Positions 47,243 through 55,444 of a DNA stretch of 64,000 nt are shown one piece after another (the stretch's first letter is position 1; every line of letters begins with the position of its first letter). This stretch comes from Dyadobacter sp. Leaf189 (lineage in GTDB: Bacteria > Bacteroidota > Bacteroidia > Cytophagales > Spirosomataceae). Under the pieces are notes generated by a model. The model searched no databases, had not been told where the DNA came from, and worked only from the letters and a program-made list of their open reading frames with translations. The stretch covers positions 172,629 to 236,628 of the forward strand of contig NZ_LMPS01000001.1 of assembly GCF_001424405.1 (NCBI RefSeq), written 5' to 3'. Both the position numbers and the translations under genes were made by a program.

Positions 47243-48568
47243 TTATCGCACAGCATCGGCCCAGTTGAACCGGTCGCCGGGGGAGAATTTCCAGGGCGCC
47301 TGGTTGGTATCCAGGTTCTGGAACATTGCATTCCACGAGCCCGGTGCATGCGCTTCGTCCATTACTTTATATCTGCGTAGCTGTAAGATAATGTCAAGCG
47401 GGTTGATCAGCACCGGGCATTCCTGAGCGCACGCATTGCATGTTGTACACGCCAGTATCTCTTCTTCAAGAATGTAATCCCCGATCAGACTCTTGTTATC
47501 GGGTATGAATTCACCTTTGTTAGCCTGCATGATCCTGCCTACATCTTCAAGCCGGTCGCGCGTATCCATCATAATTTTGCGGGGCGATAGCTTTTTGCCA
47601 GTGATGTTTGCCGGACAAGCGGCGGTACACCTGCCGCATTCTGTGCAGGAATATGCGTCCATCAGGTTTTTCCAGCTTAGATCAGTCACATCTTTCGCAC
47701 CGAAACGTTCGGGAACCACCGCGTCGGCATTTTGATTTTCGAGGCCCAGCATTACTTTCACTTCACTTGTGATCTCGGGCATATTATACATTTCGCCTTT
47801 TGGTTTGAGTCGGGCAAAGTAGGTGTTCGGGAATGCGAGAACGATATGCAGGTGCTTGGAGTACGTCAGGTAGACTGCGAAGCCGAGGATACCAATAATG
47901 TGCAGCCACCAGGCCACACGTTCGTAAATCACGAGTGCAGCGGTGTCCCAGTTGGAGAACAGGGGCTGTAAAAAGCTGCTAACGAGGAAGTCGCCTGTCA
48001 CGGGATAATGCGGGTGTCCGACTTTTTGCAAAACGCTGTCTGATGCATTCATGGTAAGGATCGCAATCATGAGCACGATTTCCAGGACCAATATCAGCTT
48101 GCCGTCGAGTTGTGGCCACCCATTCAGTTCACGATGGCGGGCAGGTTGCAGCCGTTGTACGGCCGGGTTATACCTGCGGATCAGAAAAACGGAGCAGGCG
48201 ATAAGAACACCTGCGGCAAGAACTTCAAAAAAGCCGATCAGATAACGATAGGAGTTAGCCAGTAATGGAGCCAGGATCCTGTGCTTACCAAGGATACCAT
48301 CCAGAATGATTTCAAGAATTTCGACATTGATCAATATAAAGCCGATATAAACCGCAAAGTGGAGGAAGCCGATAAGTGGCTTGTCGAACATTTTCTTTTG
48401 CCCCAAAGCAATGCGCAGCATGGTCGAAAAACGTCTGGCAGGCTGATCGTTCCGATCTTCGTTTTTGCCTATCAGGATGGTTTTCCTGATCAGGCTAACC
48501 CGCCTGAGAAGTATCCAGGAAATGGCGGCCAAGATCAATATGAATGCAACTTGCTGTATCACTGCCAT
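47243..48568 (-). CDS. Membrane-bound 4Fe-4S ferredoxin-type oxidoreductase subunit
   Basis: The 441-residue protein has about six transmembrane helices in the first 260 residues (nitrate reductase gamma-like region, with histidines such as LHFAVYIGF and WWLHIIGILGF that could bind haem) and two 4Fe-4S motifs, CTECGRCTAACP and CTTCNACAQECP, in the C-terminal third. Layout matches HdrC/DsrM-like or GlpC-like respiratory subunits and pairs with the CCG protein encoded next. The complex probably feeds electrons to or from quinone. Confidence 0.88.
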   Translation of the reverse strand: MAVIQQVAFILILAAISWILLRRVSLIRKTILIGKNEDRNDQPARRFSTMLRIALGQKKMFDKPLIGFLHFAVYIGFILINVEILEIILDGILGKHRILAPLLANSYRYLIGFFEVLAAGVLIACSVFLIRRYNPAVQRLQPARHRELNGWPQLDGKLILVLEIVLMIAILTMNASDSVLQKVGHPHYPVTGDFLVSSFLQPLFSNWDTAALVIYERVAWWLHIIGILGFAVYLTYSKHLHIVLAFPNTYFARLKPKGEMYNMPEITSEVKVMLGLENQNADAVVPERFGAKDVTDLSWKNLMDAYSCTECGRCTAACPANITGKKLSPRKIMMDTRDRLEDVGRIMQANKGEFIPDNKSLIGDYILEEEILACTTCNACAQECPVLINPLDIILQLRRYKVMDEAHAPGSWNAMFQNLDTNQAPWKFSPGDRFNWADAVR

Positions 48569-48749
48569 CTATGCCATTGGATTAGATTCTAAGCTCAATA
48601 GTATGCAAGCATACCAAAACAAATATGCCAAAAATGTACTTCGATGCAAACGGTTTTGCGATAAAATATACTTGTGTGGAGCTAAGTATCAGGAACTGAG
48701 GTAAAAGGCTTTTTTGATTCTTTTTTCGAAGAAATATTTTTGAAAATAA

Positions 48750-48780
48750 TTTGCAAAGCAAAACCAAACTTCTAGTTTTG
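48750..48780 (+). promoter_or_regulatory. Promoter of tRNA-Phe
   Basis: TTTG (48750-48753), 19 bases and TAGTTTTG (48773-48780) match the Bacteroidota consensus exactly, 27 bases before the tRNA. This is the best promoter match in the window. Confidence 0.75.
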
Positions 48781-48807
48781 CAGTCCCAAAGGGAACCAAT
48801 TGAGCCT

Positions 48808-48880
48808 GGTGATGTAGCTCAGTCGGTAGAGCAAAGGACTGAAAATCCTTGTGTCGGCGGTTCGATTCCGTCCATCACCA
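48808..48880 (+). tRNA. tRNA-Phe (GAA)
   Basis: The 73-base cloverleaf has acceptor arms GGTGATG (48808-48814) and CATCACC (48873-48879) with discriminator A48880. The D arm is GCTC-AGTCGGTA-GAGC, the anticodon loop CTGAAAA places GAA at 34-36, and the T arm contains GGTTCGATTCC. CCA is not encoded. An intrinsic terminator follows at once. The accessory region begins just downstream, so its 3' end could be an integration site (inference). Confidence 0.95.
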
Positions 48881-48890
48881 CTTGAAAATC

Positions 48891-48925
48891 AAGCCGTTAC
48901 GATGCAAATTCGTAACGGCTTTTTT
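48891..48925 (+). terminator. Intrinsic terminator of tRNA-Phe
   Basis: AAGCCGTTACGA (48891-48902) pairs with TCGTAACGGCTT (48910-48921) around TGCAAAT, followed by T residues to 48925. Confidence 0.85.
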
Positions 48926-49103
48926 CTTTCGTAAACTATTCGTAAACGCAGAAATTAACCCTGATTTGGTGGGTTGACCGATGTCTGATCCCGGGTGTCA
49001 TTCTAATAGCCACAAGAATACAGCAAAGACGCTTCTGCAATTCTCGTTAAGAGGTATTAAAAAAGTGAGGTTTTAAAAGCTGTCGATGTCGTTCTGAAAA
49101 AAC

Positions 49104-50039
49104 TTATAATATCCCGAGTTCTGATGTTGATTTAGCCGACAGGCCAAACTTTGTGTTGTCATTGATCATTCTATACGACATTACATTATGGGCAATTTTT
49201 GTGAGGCGAAAGGTTGTGTCGATTTGGTCAAGTGTGGTTCTACTTCCAAAATAAATAGCCGAACACTTATTGAGATAGAAATAACGACCTGGGCTCAACG
49301 GGTTTATAATATCAATATAACGCCATTCTTGCTCATAAGACCAATCGGAATGCTTATAGATGGATGCTATCAAAGGTAGATATTTTGACTGCTCAAAGTC
49401 ACTGGCATCAAATAGCTCACTTGAATAAATGACTGGAAATAGTCTACGACCATCCATGTCATGCGGCTGATAGTTTGGCAGATCATATTCAACACAAATT
49501 CCCTTGTGGTCATTCGCATAATGCGCCCAGAGTAGAAAGGAATCATTAACAGCACTGAAACTGCATACGTTTATTGATTCCTTGCACCGTCTATTTAAAT
49601 CCAAGACAATTTTTTCGATTTGATGCCTCATGTTGATCAGGTCATAGATAATAGGCGGCGCAATCGGATATTTTAATCTGATGTGTCGTTCAAGAGCCTC
49701 CAATCGGTTCGAAGAGTCAAATATGGATTTTAAATCCTCATCGGCGATATACTGGCCAATTGATTTTTCTTCAAGCCAATTAGTCCAATACGTATCTTGC
49801 CTATGGAGACTGTTTTTAATTATGCCCACACCTGAGTCGTATGGGTCGTTAAAGCTTGCCGGAGTTGATGCCCACAATCTATTTTCCACAATATTGTCAA
49901 GCGTGGCCAGTGTAATTTCTCGATACTTATAGAGTTTTTTCGGCAGATAAGGTTTTTTGAATTCAACCGCGTCTTCGAATTTTCCAGCAGCTAACGCATT
50001 TAACATTAGTTTCTGCCATTCAGGTAAATCGTCCATCAA
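49104..50039 (-). CDS. DUF2971 domain protein
   Basis: The 311-residue soluble protein matches DUF2971: KLYKYREI near 34-41, FNDPYDSG near 63-70, NVCSFSAVNDSFLLWAHYANDH (about 157-178), KGICVEYDLP, and WSYEQEWRYIDI near 237-248. The family is found across bacteria, often in accessory DNA, and has no established activity; a role in phage defence or as an effector has been suggested only by context. It begins the accessory region after tRNA-Phe and lies 73 bases downstream of the coupling-protein gene on the same strand. Confidence 0.82.
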   Translation of the reverse strand: MMDDLPEWQKLMLNALAAGKFEDAVEFKKPYLPKKLYKYREITLATLDNIVENRLWASTPASFNDPYDSGVGIIKNSLHRQDTYWTNWLEEKSIGQYIADEDLKSIFDSSNRLEALERHIRLKYPIAPPIIYDLINMRHQIEKIVLDLNRRCKESINVCSFSAVNDSFLLWAHYANDHKGICVEYDLPNYQPHDMDGRRLFPVIYSSELFDASDFEQSKYLPLIASIYKHSDWSYEQEWRYIDIINPLSPGRYFYLNKCSAIYFGSRTTLDQIDTTFRLTKIAHNVMSYRMINDNTKFGLSAKSTSELGIL

Positions 50040-50112
50040 ATCTTATTTCTATGTGCAGTAACCAAGGCTGGCTAAATTCACCAGCTTTATAAATGAGCTT
50101 TGATTTAAATAA

Positions 50113-51816
50113 CTAGGATCGAAATGGGTTGGGGCTAGCATTGCTGTTGATTTCCCAATATGGAAGCTTTATTAAGTTCCCTGGGCTATCGAGCCCTTTA
50201 ATTTCTAAAATCATGTTTTGCCATCCCATGACTTCGTGTGGCTCCAGCAATGGTTTCACGACTTCACGAAGTTCATCATTATCTGCGCTTTTAGTGCTGA
50301 CCATGCTAAGCTTCTTTGGCATTCGCTTGGAAATGTAATCAGCAGTGAAATTGTCTCCAATCGCCAGATAGTGCCGAACAATTGCGTTGTTTACAAATGT
50401 TTCCCACGAGTTTGTATACAGACTTTTTAACTGCGTTAAGTCCTGCATGATAGGCCACAGAGTCACGTTGTATCCCGCCAGAAAACCAGATGCGGTTTCA
50501 AATTCTTTCAGTGCGCCGAGTGTAGGGAACTCATCCATGATCATTACCACTTTGCGATCACGGCTGTAGTATTTGGTCAAAGCCCGCATCACTGATCCAA
50601 AAAACAATCTTAACCAGGTTTGGCATCGTTCGAGGTCGGCCGGACTCAGGCACACAAAAATTGCTGTTTTCTGATGCGCGATGGTTTTTAAATCGATGTC
50701 TGAGGCGGAAACAGAGTTTCTCAGCTGGTTATCCTTAAAAACATCTGTCGCGGTGCGAACGGTTGAATATATTCCTTCAACTGTGCGGCCACCATCATTG
50801 ACGAGCTGGCCAAATATGGCTGTCGCTTCATCCTTAATGTCACCGTCAAAAGCATCATTTTTGGACATCTGCATAAGCAGACCTGTCCGTTCAGAACCCG
50901 CTAGCCGAAGCCATTTGTAAAGTGTACGGAAATTCTTAGGCTCCTGATCCTGCGTCATCATATGCCGAATGTAGAGCGTAACGTAATTTCTGGCCGATTT
51001 GTCAAAATAATCATTTGAGTGGCTGGCAGGGGGAATAAGTGCATACGCGATCATGTCAGCGTATTTATCAAAATCCGGGTCAGTGCCACTAAAAAGATCA
51101 AATGGATTAAAACGGGCATTGCCAAACAGTATAATCTCTGGAATGTCAAAGGGATTTACGGCCAATACATTATAGCCTGCACTTTGCAAATAGGTACCCG
51201 ACACGGCTAAATTTTCTCCTTTTGGGTCAAGGACAACAAATGAAGGTGCATTAGCCTCTTTTAGATTATCTGCTAATAAGGCAGGCAAAATGAGATTGAC
51301 ACCTTTACCTCCTCGTGAGCCCCCGACAGTCATCATGTGACCTTGTCCATTCCAATAGAGCTTAGATCCGACGTGCAACCCCGATCCTGAATTTCCGAGT
51401 GCGATCTTAATTTCTTCTGTTGTTGCCCAATCTTTCGCACCATATGCCTTTTTCAAGGCTTTCTGCTGCAGTTCTTCCAATGTGCCCATCTTGTTAAGTT
51501 TATTCCAATGGTGCTGTTGCATTGAAACGTAATAGGCAATCCCTGCAACCGGGACAGATATAAGTAGGCTAACAAAAAAGACAGTTCCTGCATCCCTTCC
51601 GGCTGAGGAAGTAATCATAATTACTATTATCAAGTTGACTACGAGATATCCTATTATCCAACTTGAAGGCAATTTTCTTTCAACAGGCATTTTTTCCCCT
51701 GTAATTTCCTCAACAAGTTTTGTTCGCATGTTTATATCCTTGGAAAGCTTTTCCCATTGTTTTGCGAAGTCACTATCATTATCTTCCATTTGCAGTAGAG
51801 GTTTGGTTTTCTGCAA
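50113..51816 (-). CDS. VirD4/TraG-type conjugative coupling protein
   Basis: The 567-residue ATPase has two N-terminal transmembrane helices (about 52-70 and 78-97), Walker A GGSRGGKGV (165-173), FVVLDPKGENLAVSG (about 199-213) and Walker B VVMIMDEFPTLGAL (about 423-436). Coupling proteins deliver the relaxase-DNA complex to a type IV secretion channel. No VirB-type channel genes are present in the window, so the element may be mobilizable with a helper's channel, or those genes lie beyond the right edge. It is oriented away from mobC and the relaxase gene. Confidence 0.9.
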   Translation of the reverse strand: MQKTKPLLQMEDNDSDFAKQWEKLSKDINMRTKLVEEITGEKMPVERKLPSSWIIGYLVVNLIIVIMITSSAGRDAGTVFFVSLLISVPVAGIAYYVSMQQHHWNKLNKMGTLEELQQKALKKAYGAKDWATTEEIKIALGNSGSGLHVGSKLYWNGQGHMMTVGGSRGGKGVNLILPALLADNLKEANAPSFVVLDPKGENLAVSGTYLQSAGYNVLAVNPFDIPEIILFGNARFNPFDLFSGTDPDFDKYADMIAYALIPPASHSNDYFDKSARNYVTLYIRHMMTQDQEPKNFRTLYKWLRLAGSERTGLLMQMSKNDAFDGDIKDEATAIFGQLVNDGGRTVEGIYSTVRTATDVFKDNQLRNSVSASDIDLKTIAHQKTAIFVCLSPADLERCQTWLRLFFGSVMRALTKYYSRDRKVVMIMDEFPTLGALKEFETASGFLAGYNVTLWPIMQDLTQLKSLYTNSWETFVNNAIVRHYLAIGDNFTADYISKRMPKKLSMVSTKSADNDELREVVKPLLEPHEVMGWQNMILEIKGLDSPGNLIKLPYWEINSNASPNPFRS

Positions 51817-51846
51817 ATTAGCAATAACAACAAATATTACTTGTTG

Positions 51847-52029
51847 TTATTGTGCAAAAAAATATGCTGCTAGATATGCTGAAAGATAGGTGAGCCAGTA
51901 GACTAGCATTGGAAAAAAATATGTTTGTAGCAGCCATTCTAAAATTGCTACAAACATATATTGAACGACACGAATGCGATACCTTTTAAGATTACGCCAA
52001 GTGATGTTCCAAATTTTTGAGGCTTTCAT
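51847..52029 (-). CDS. Possible small membrane protein upstream of traG
   Basis: The ATG at 52029 opens a 60-residue product with a basic N-terminus (MKASKIWNITWRNLKRYRIR) and two hydrophobic segments (VVQYMFVAILEWLLQTYFF; LVYWLTYLSAYLAAYFF). A longer frame up to 52269 crosses the inverted-repeat region and looks non-coding. It lies 30 bases upstream of the coupling-protein gene. Small membrane proteins are common near coupling proteins, but I do not recognise a family. Confidence 0.35.
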   Translation of the reverse strand: MKASKIWNITWRNLKRYRIRVVQYMFVAILEWLLQTYFFPMLVYWLTYLSAYLAAYFFAQ

Positions 52030-52425
52030 AAATGCAGGGATTAAATGTTTAATTGTCAGCAAATATGAGTTAGCGCAAAAGCAACCCGGTGGGACACCCT
52101 TATCACGTTCCCAACGTGATTTGCGCTGTAACGCAACATGATGTTTCGTTACAAACCGGCCAAATATGCCCTGGAAGATCAGGAAGAGTGTTTTTTGATA
52201 CTTTGGGAAAGTTGCAATTGCCCGTAGGTAAAAAATGTAATTTTTTTTGAACAGTTTTCTTGATGACAATCATTTTGCGCCAAAGCAGTAAAATGTATAT
52301 CTTGTTTATTCTTATGCAAGACATGTTTCCGTAGTGCAAAAACTCCGTTTTATGCCCTCCGTAAACGAGTCTTGCCAGAGGGTCTAACCCCCTGGACCCC
52401 CGCTTAAAACTTAAAAAAAATATAG
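52030..52425. other. Inverted-repeat-rich intergenic region, candidate oriT
   Basis: Between the divergent coupling-protein side and mobC lie three inverted repeats: ATCACGTT-CCC-AACGTGAT (52102-52120, perfect), a 25-base near-palindrome GTAACGCAACATGATGTTTC (52128-52152; only two symmetric mismatched positions off centre), and CCAGAGGG-TCTAA-CCCCCTGG (52375-52395, one mismatch), followed by GACCCCCGC. Origins of transfer usually sit beside mobC and relaxase genes and combine such repeats with a nick site. The exact nick cannot be named. Confidence 0.45.
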
Positions 52426-52818
52426 ATGGCGAGACCCAAGAAGGCTGAGAAAGATCGGCGCAAGCATCCACGCAGCACACGTTACAGCGACACAGAATTG
52501 GCATTGCTGGAGCAGAGAGCTGCTGCTGCCGGGATGGATACAGCGGAATTTTTGCGCGAGATTTCCTTAAAGCGAAATTTTACGTCTCGCCCACCATTAG
52601 CTGATGCGCAGTTTTTACTTTATATCAGGGGAGAGGTAGGCCGTACAAGCAACAATCTGAATCAACTTATTGAGCAGCTAAAATCGGATAACTCGGCGAC
52701 GACAATTCAGGCTGTACAAGCTAATTTAGCACAGTCGGAGGAGATCAATAACGAGGTTTTGAAATTGTTGCGGGCTGATTATTTGGAGAAAAACAGGAGA
52801 AGTGATAATAAAAATTGA
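52426..52818 (+). CDS. MobC-like relaxosome protein
   Basis: The 130-residue basic protein has an N-terminal ribbon-helix-helix-like region (HPRSTRYSDTELALLEQRAA, about 14-33; AGMDTAEFLREISLKR) and the MobC C-terminal pattern RGEVGRTSNNLNQLIEQLKS (about 68-87). MobC binds near oriT, helps open the DNA and assists relaxase nicking. It directly follows the candidate oriT and starts the rightward mobilization gene group. Confidence 0.85.
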   Translation: MARPKKAEKDRRKHPRSTRYSDTELALLEQRAAAAGMDTAEFLREISLKRNFTSRPPLADAQFLLYIRGEVGRTSNNLNQLIEQLKSDNSATTIQAVQANLAQSEEINNEVLKLLRADYLEKNRRSDNKN

Positions 52819-52864
52819 AGATATGATTGTAGAGTTCCCAAATGATCAAACTAAGCGACCTGTG

Positions 52865-53170
52865 TTAATATACGTAGGGATTCAGATCTGATCGTTGAAT
52901 TTCAACTGTTATAACGCCAAGCCTTTTTGCTTCTTCTTCAAGCCAATTAAGAGCTTCAGCATTGTTTTGCCGACTTGAGAGCCATGGGCGGTTTACAAAT
53001 TCGTAATTATAATGCACCGCTCTATTATAGTTCTCATAAGTTTGCGGAATATCGTTTTTTGTAAACCAGAGATCAAGCCATCTATGAATGAAATCCCATA
53101 GGAACGGATCATGTCGGTTATCATTACATGACTTAATTTTACCAAGTTTTGAATGCTTTGTAATTTTCAT
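52865..53170 (-). CDS. Hypothetical protein inside the mobilization cluster
   Basis: The 101-residue product (MKITKHSKLGKIKSCNDNRH, then DPFLWDFIHRWLDLWFTKND and WLSSRQNNAEALNWLEEEAK) is rich in Trp and Asn and has no signal peptide or membrane helix. It is encoded opposite to mobC and the relaxase. Codon use and an intact frame make it plausible, but I recognise no family. A cargo gene is the simplest interpretation. Confidence 0.45.
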   Translation of the reverse strand: MKITKHSKLGKIKSCNDNRHDPFLWDFIHRWLDLWFTKNDIPQTYENYNRAVHYNYEFVNRPWLSSRQNNAEALNWLEEEAKRLGVITVEIQRSDLNPYVY

Positions 53171-53232
53171 ATTAGTTATAATATCACAAATTTATTTAGT
53201 GTCAACAAAAATGTTCAACCAATTACCTTGAC

Positions 53233-53679
53233 ATGGAAACATGGGATGAAATGGTTAAGCGCCATACTGGCGAGCGAAAATCTATGGAAGACCTTCACAA
53301 CGGTGAAAGAAGGGATGCTGAGAGAGCTGGCGAAAGTGAGATGTTCTTAAAGATGCTCGAAAGCCAGCAGAAGTATGCTGTTGATGCTATTCATACGCGG
53401 CAAGTAGGGCAAGCAAAAGACCATCCTGATTGGGAGAAAGGACTAGAAAATGGTCCTTCGATGGATCTGTATATAACCGAACAAGAAAAGGTGCAGATGG
53501 AGTTAAACGACATAGCTCAATGGACTAGAGAAATGCGAGCTTCGAAGGAGGTTATTAATCTTGGAGAGAGCAATGCTGAATTGCCGAAACAAACTCGAAT
53601 TAAGGATTGGACTATGATGGATGAACTTCAGGCATTGATGGAAAAAATAAAGCCAAAAGGTCAGGATTTAGAGCCTTAA
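53233..53679 (+). CDS. Unrecognised acidic helical protein, paralog A of a tandem pair
   Basis: The 148-residue protein opens METWDEMVKRHTGERKSMED, is rich in Glu, Lys and Met, contains DHPDWEKGLENGPSMDLYIT, and ends MDELQALMEKIKPKGQDLEP. It has no signal peptide or membrane segment and is probably mostly helical. The opening METW/Y-x-E-M-V-x-R-H and the ending with a K-P-K-G-x-x-L motif are shared with the next gene, so the two are paralogs. Position between mobC and the relaxase suggests an accessory relaxosome or partner protein (inference). Confidence 0.65.
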   Translation: METWDEMVKRHTGERKSMEDLHNGERRDAERAGESEMFLKMLESQQKYAVDAIHTRQVGQAKDHPDWEKGLENGPSMDLYITEQEKVQMELNDIAQWTREMRASKEVINLGESNAELPKQTRIKDWTMMDELQALMEKIKPKGQDLEP

Positions 53680-53693
53680 TAACAACACTGTAA

Positions 53694-54053
53694 ATGGAGA
53701 CGTACGAAGAAATGGTAACTCGACACCAAAAAGAAGTGAGCGAGTTGTCAAATTTGTCTGGTTTGACCGAGGAGAGGCGAGCTTACCGCGAGGCTATGTT
53801 GATGTCAGATCATCAGGCGGAACTGGATGCTTATCCTAATCATCCCATGTTTGATGCGCCGGTAGAAACGCCGGAAGAAGAAGAGCAAAGATTAAATGCG
53901 ATGCTGAGTGATGAAGCCTACGAGCAGCATTTGCGTGAAGAAAAAGAAAAACATGAACAGGCAATAGTCCAGTCAACTACCAAGTTGCAGTCAATAATGG
54001 AAGAATTGCATGGCCTAACAAACAGCAAGAAACCAAAAGGTCCTGAATTATAA
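53694..54053 (+). CDS. Unrecognised acidic helical protein, paralog B of a tandem pair
   Basis: The 119-residue protein begins METYEEMVTRHQKEVSELSN, contains DHQAELDAYPNHPMFDAPVE and a charged coiled-coil-like stretch (EEEEQRLNAMLSDEAYEQHL), and ends MEELHGLTNSKKPKGPEL. Both ends match paralog A encoded 14 bases upstream, while the middle has diverged. It ends seven bases before the relaxase gene, so it is probably part of the same transcript. No family was recognised. Confidence 0.65.
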   Translation: METYEEMVTRHQKEVSELSNLSGLTEERRAYREAMLMSDHQAELDAYPNHPMFDAPVETPEEEEQRLNAMLSDEAYEQHLREEKEKHEQAIVQSTTKLQSIMEELHGLTNSKKPKGPEL

Positions 54054-54060
54054 GCAAGAC

Positions 54061-54924
54061 ATGGTCATTCGCGGCAAAAGCAGAGGGAATGGTAAACAAT
54101 TGGCGGATTATCTGCTGGCTAAACGGGATAACGATGAACAGCCAGAAGTTTTGCAATTCCGTGGTTTTGCAGATGGCGATCCCGTTGCTTCATTGATAAA
54201 TACGTCCCTGGACGTTGCACTTATTAGCAAATCAACTAAGCCATTTTATCATTGCATTATAAACCCTCGCAAAAACGAGGCTTTAAACATGTCTAAAGAG
54301 GATTGGGAGCAAGCCGCCAATATCCTTGAAAAGTGGTTGCAGTTTGATGGTTTGCCACGGCTGGCTGTCCTGCATACAAAAAACGGACGCAGCCACCTAC
54401 ATGTCGTTTGGTCACGGTTCGATTATCAAAACTCCAAACTTCGATCTGATAAATACAACTTTTACAAACACAACTCCGCCCGTGCTGATTTGGAAATTAA
54501 GTTTGATCACAAGCGAACAGCCTTAAAACGGAATAAGGATTTAGAGCCTTGGCACAAAGAGCAACTAACGCGTCTATGGCAGCAAGCTGAAAATGCAGCG
54601 GAATTCATCGTAGGTGCAAAAGCTTCCGGATATGAAATAGGGCAGGGCCTTGATAGACGACCATACCGCGCTATTACGCCAGATGGTAAAAGCATAGATT
54701 TGGTTCGTAATCTTAAGGGTTACAATAAGAGAGATCTTGAAACCAGGTTTAATGGCTATACTCTTCCGACAGAGGCGGCAGCCTTGAAACTACACCACCA
54801 CAGATTCGGAACATCAATTGAGACAATATTGGATAGAGATCAAAGTAATAACGTCTTTGAAGACTTGCAAAAGCAATTAGATGCACAGGAGCAAATACGA
54901 AGGGATCATGGGATAGAGCACTAG
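54061..54924 (+). CDS. VirD2/MobA-type relaxase (MOBP-like)
   Basis: The 287-residue relaxase/mobilization nuclease has a candidate catalytic Tyr17 in KQLADYLLAK, motif II-like FYHCIINPRKNEALN (62-76) and motif III VLHTKNGRSHLHVVWSRF (103-120), with the metal-binding histidines 105, 112 and 114. Relaxases nick oriT and pilot the strand through the coupling protein. The protein is short, with no C-terminal primase or helicase domain. It follows mobC and the two paralogs and precedes umuDC. Confidence 0.9.
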   Translation: MVIRGKSRGNGKQLADYLLAKRDNDEQPEVLQFRGFADGDPVASLINTSLDVALISKSTKPFYHCIINPRKNEALNMSKEDWEQAANILEKWLQFDGLPRLAVLHTKNGRSHLHVVWSRFDYQNSKLRSDKYNFYKHNSARADLEIKFDHKRTALKRNKDLEPWHKEQLTRLWQQAENAAEFIVGAKASGYEIGQGLDRRPYRAITPDGKSIDLVRNLKGYNKRDLETRFNGYTLPTEAAALKLHHHRFGTSIETILDRDQSNNVFEDLQKQLDAQEQIRRDHGIEH

Positions 54925-55006
54925 ATTGTGTTTAAATTCCTATAGTTAGTAAAATGTTCTTATTTTGTTCTTGCTTTTTAGGAAAAAAATCATAATCCTT
55001 ATAGGC

Positions 55007-55444
55007 ATGACTCACACTTACATCCCTCATTGCCAAGCGATTCCCTTGATTGTTTCCAAAGTCTCTGCTGGCTTTCCATCACCAGCAGATGATTATTTGG
55101 ACAGCAGTTTAAACATACATGAATTCTTAGTTTCAAAACCCGCAGCAACTTTTTTGGTGAGAGCTACAGGCAAGTCTATGACCGGAATTGGCATTCATGA
55201 CGGTGATGTACTCGTTGTTGATAAATCTGCGAAAGCCGTTGACGGTAGCGTTATCATTGCATGTATTGAAGGTGAATGCCTTGTTAAACGACTGCGGATT
55301 GGCCCAAGAGCGGTTTGGCTCGAAGCGGCACATCCTCATTATCCGCCAATAGACATTGGCGAACACTTGGACTTTGCTGTTTGGGGGGTCGTCGTGGGCG
55401 TTGTTCGCAAACATCAGGAGAACGGTCGTGTTTGCACTGATTGA
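55007..55444 (+). CDS. umuD: UmuD-like SOS mutagenesis protein
   Basis: From ATG 55007 ([15 protein letters not shown]) the product has 145 residues, close to E. coli UmuD. The self-cleavage site A21-G22 ([13 protein letters not shown]), nucleophile Ser57 (RATGKSMTG) and Lys94 (ECLVKRL) are all present. After RecA-stimulated cleavage UmuD' joins UmuC to form a translesion polymerase. A longer frame from 54965 is unlikely. It overlaps umuC by 17 bases and lies on the mobile region, as umuDC pairs often do. Confidence 0.92.
   Translation: MTHTYIPHCQAIPLIVSKVSAGFPSPADDYLDSSLNIHEFLVSKPAATFLVRATGKSMTGIGIHDGDVLVVDKSAKAVDGSVIIACIEGECLVKRLRIGPRAVWLEAAHPHYPPIDIGEHLDFAVWGVVVGVVRKHQENGRVCTD

Noticed and set aside
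52103..52504. Open frames crossing the inverted-repeat region before mobC
   Set aside because: They overlap mobC or the palindromes and contain no recognisable domain; the region looks regulatory or oriT-like.
55075..55085. TCCATCACCA match to the 3' end of tRNA-Phe, considered as a second att site
   Set aside because: It is only ten bases long and lies inside the conserved umuD coding sequence at the cleavage site, so chance is enough.
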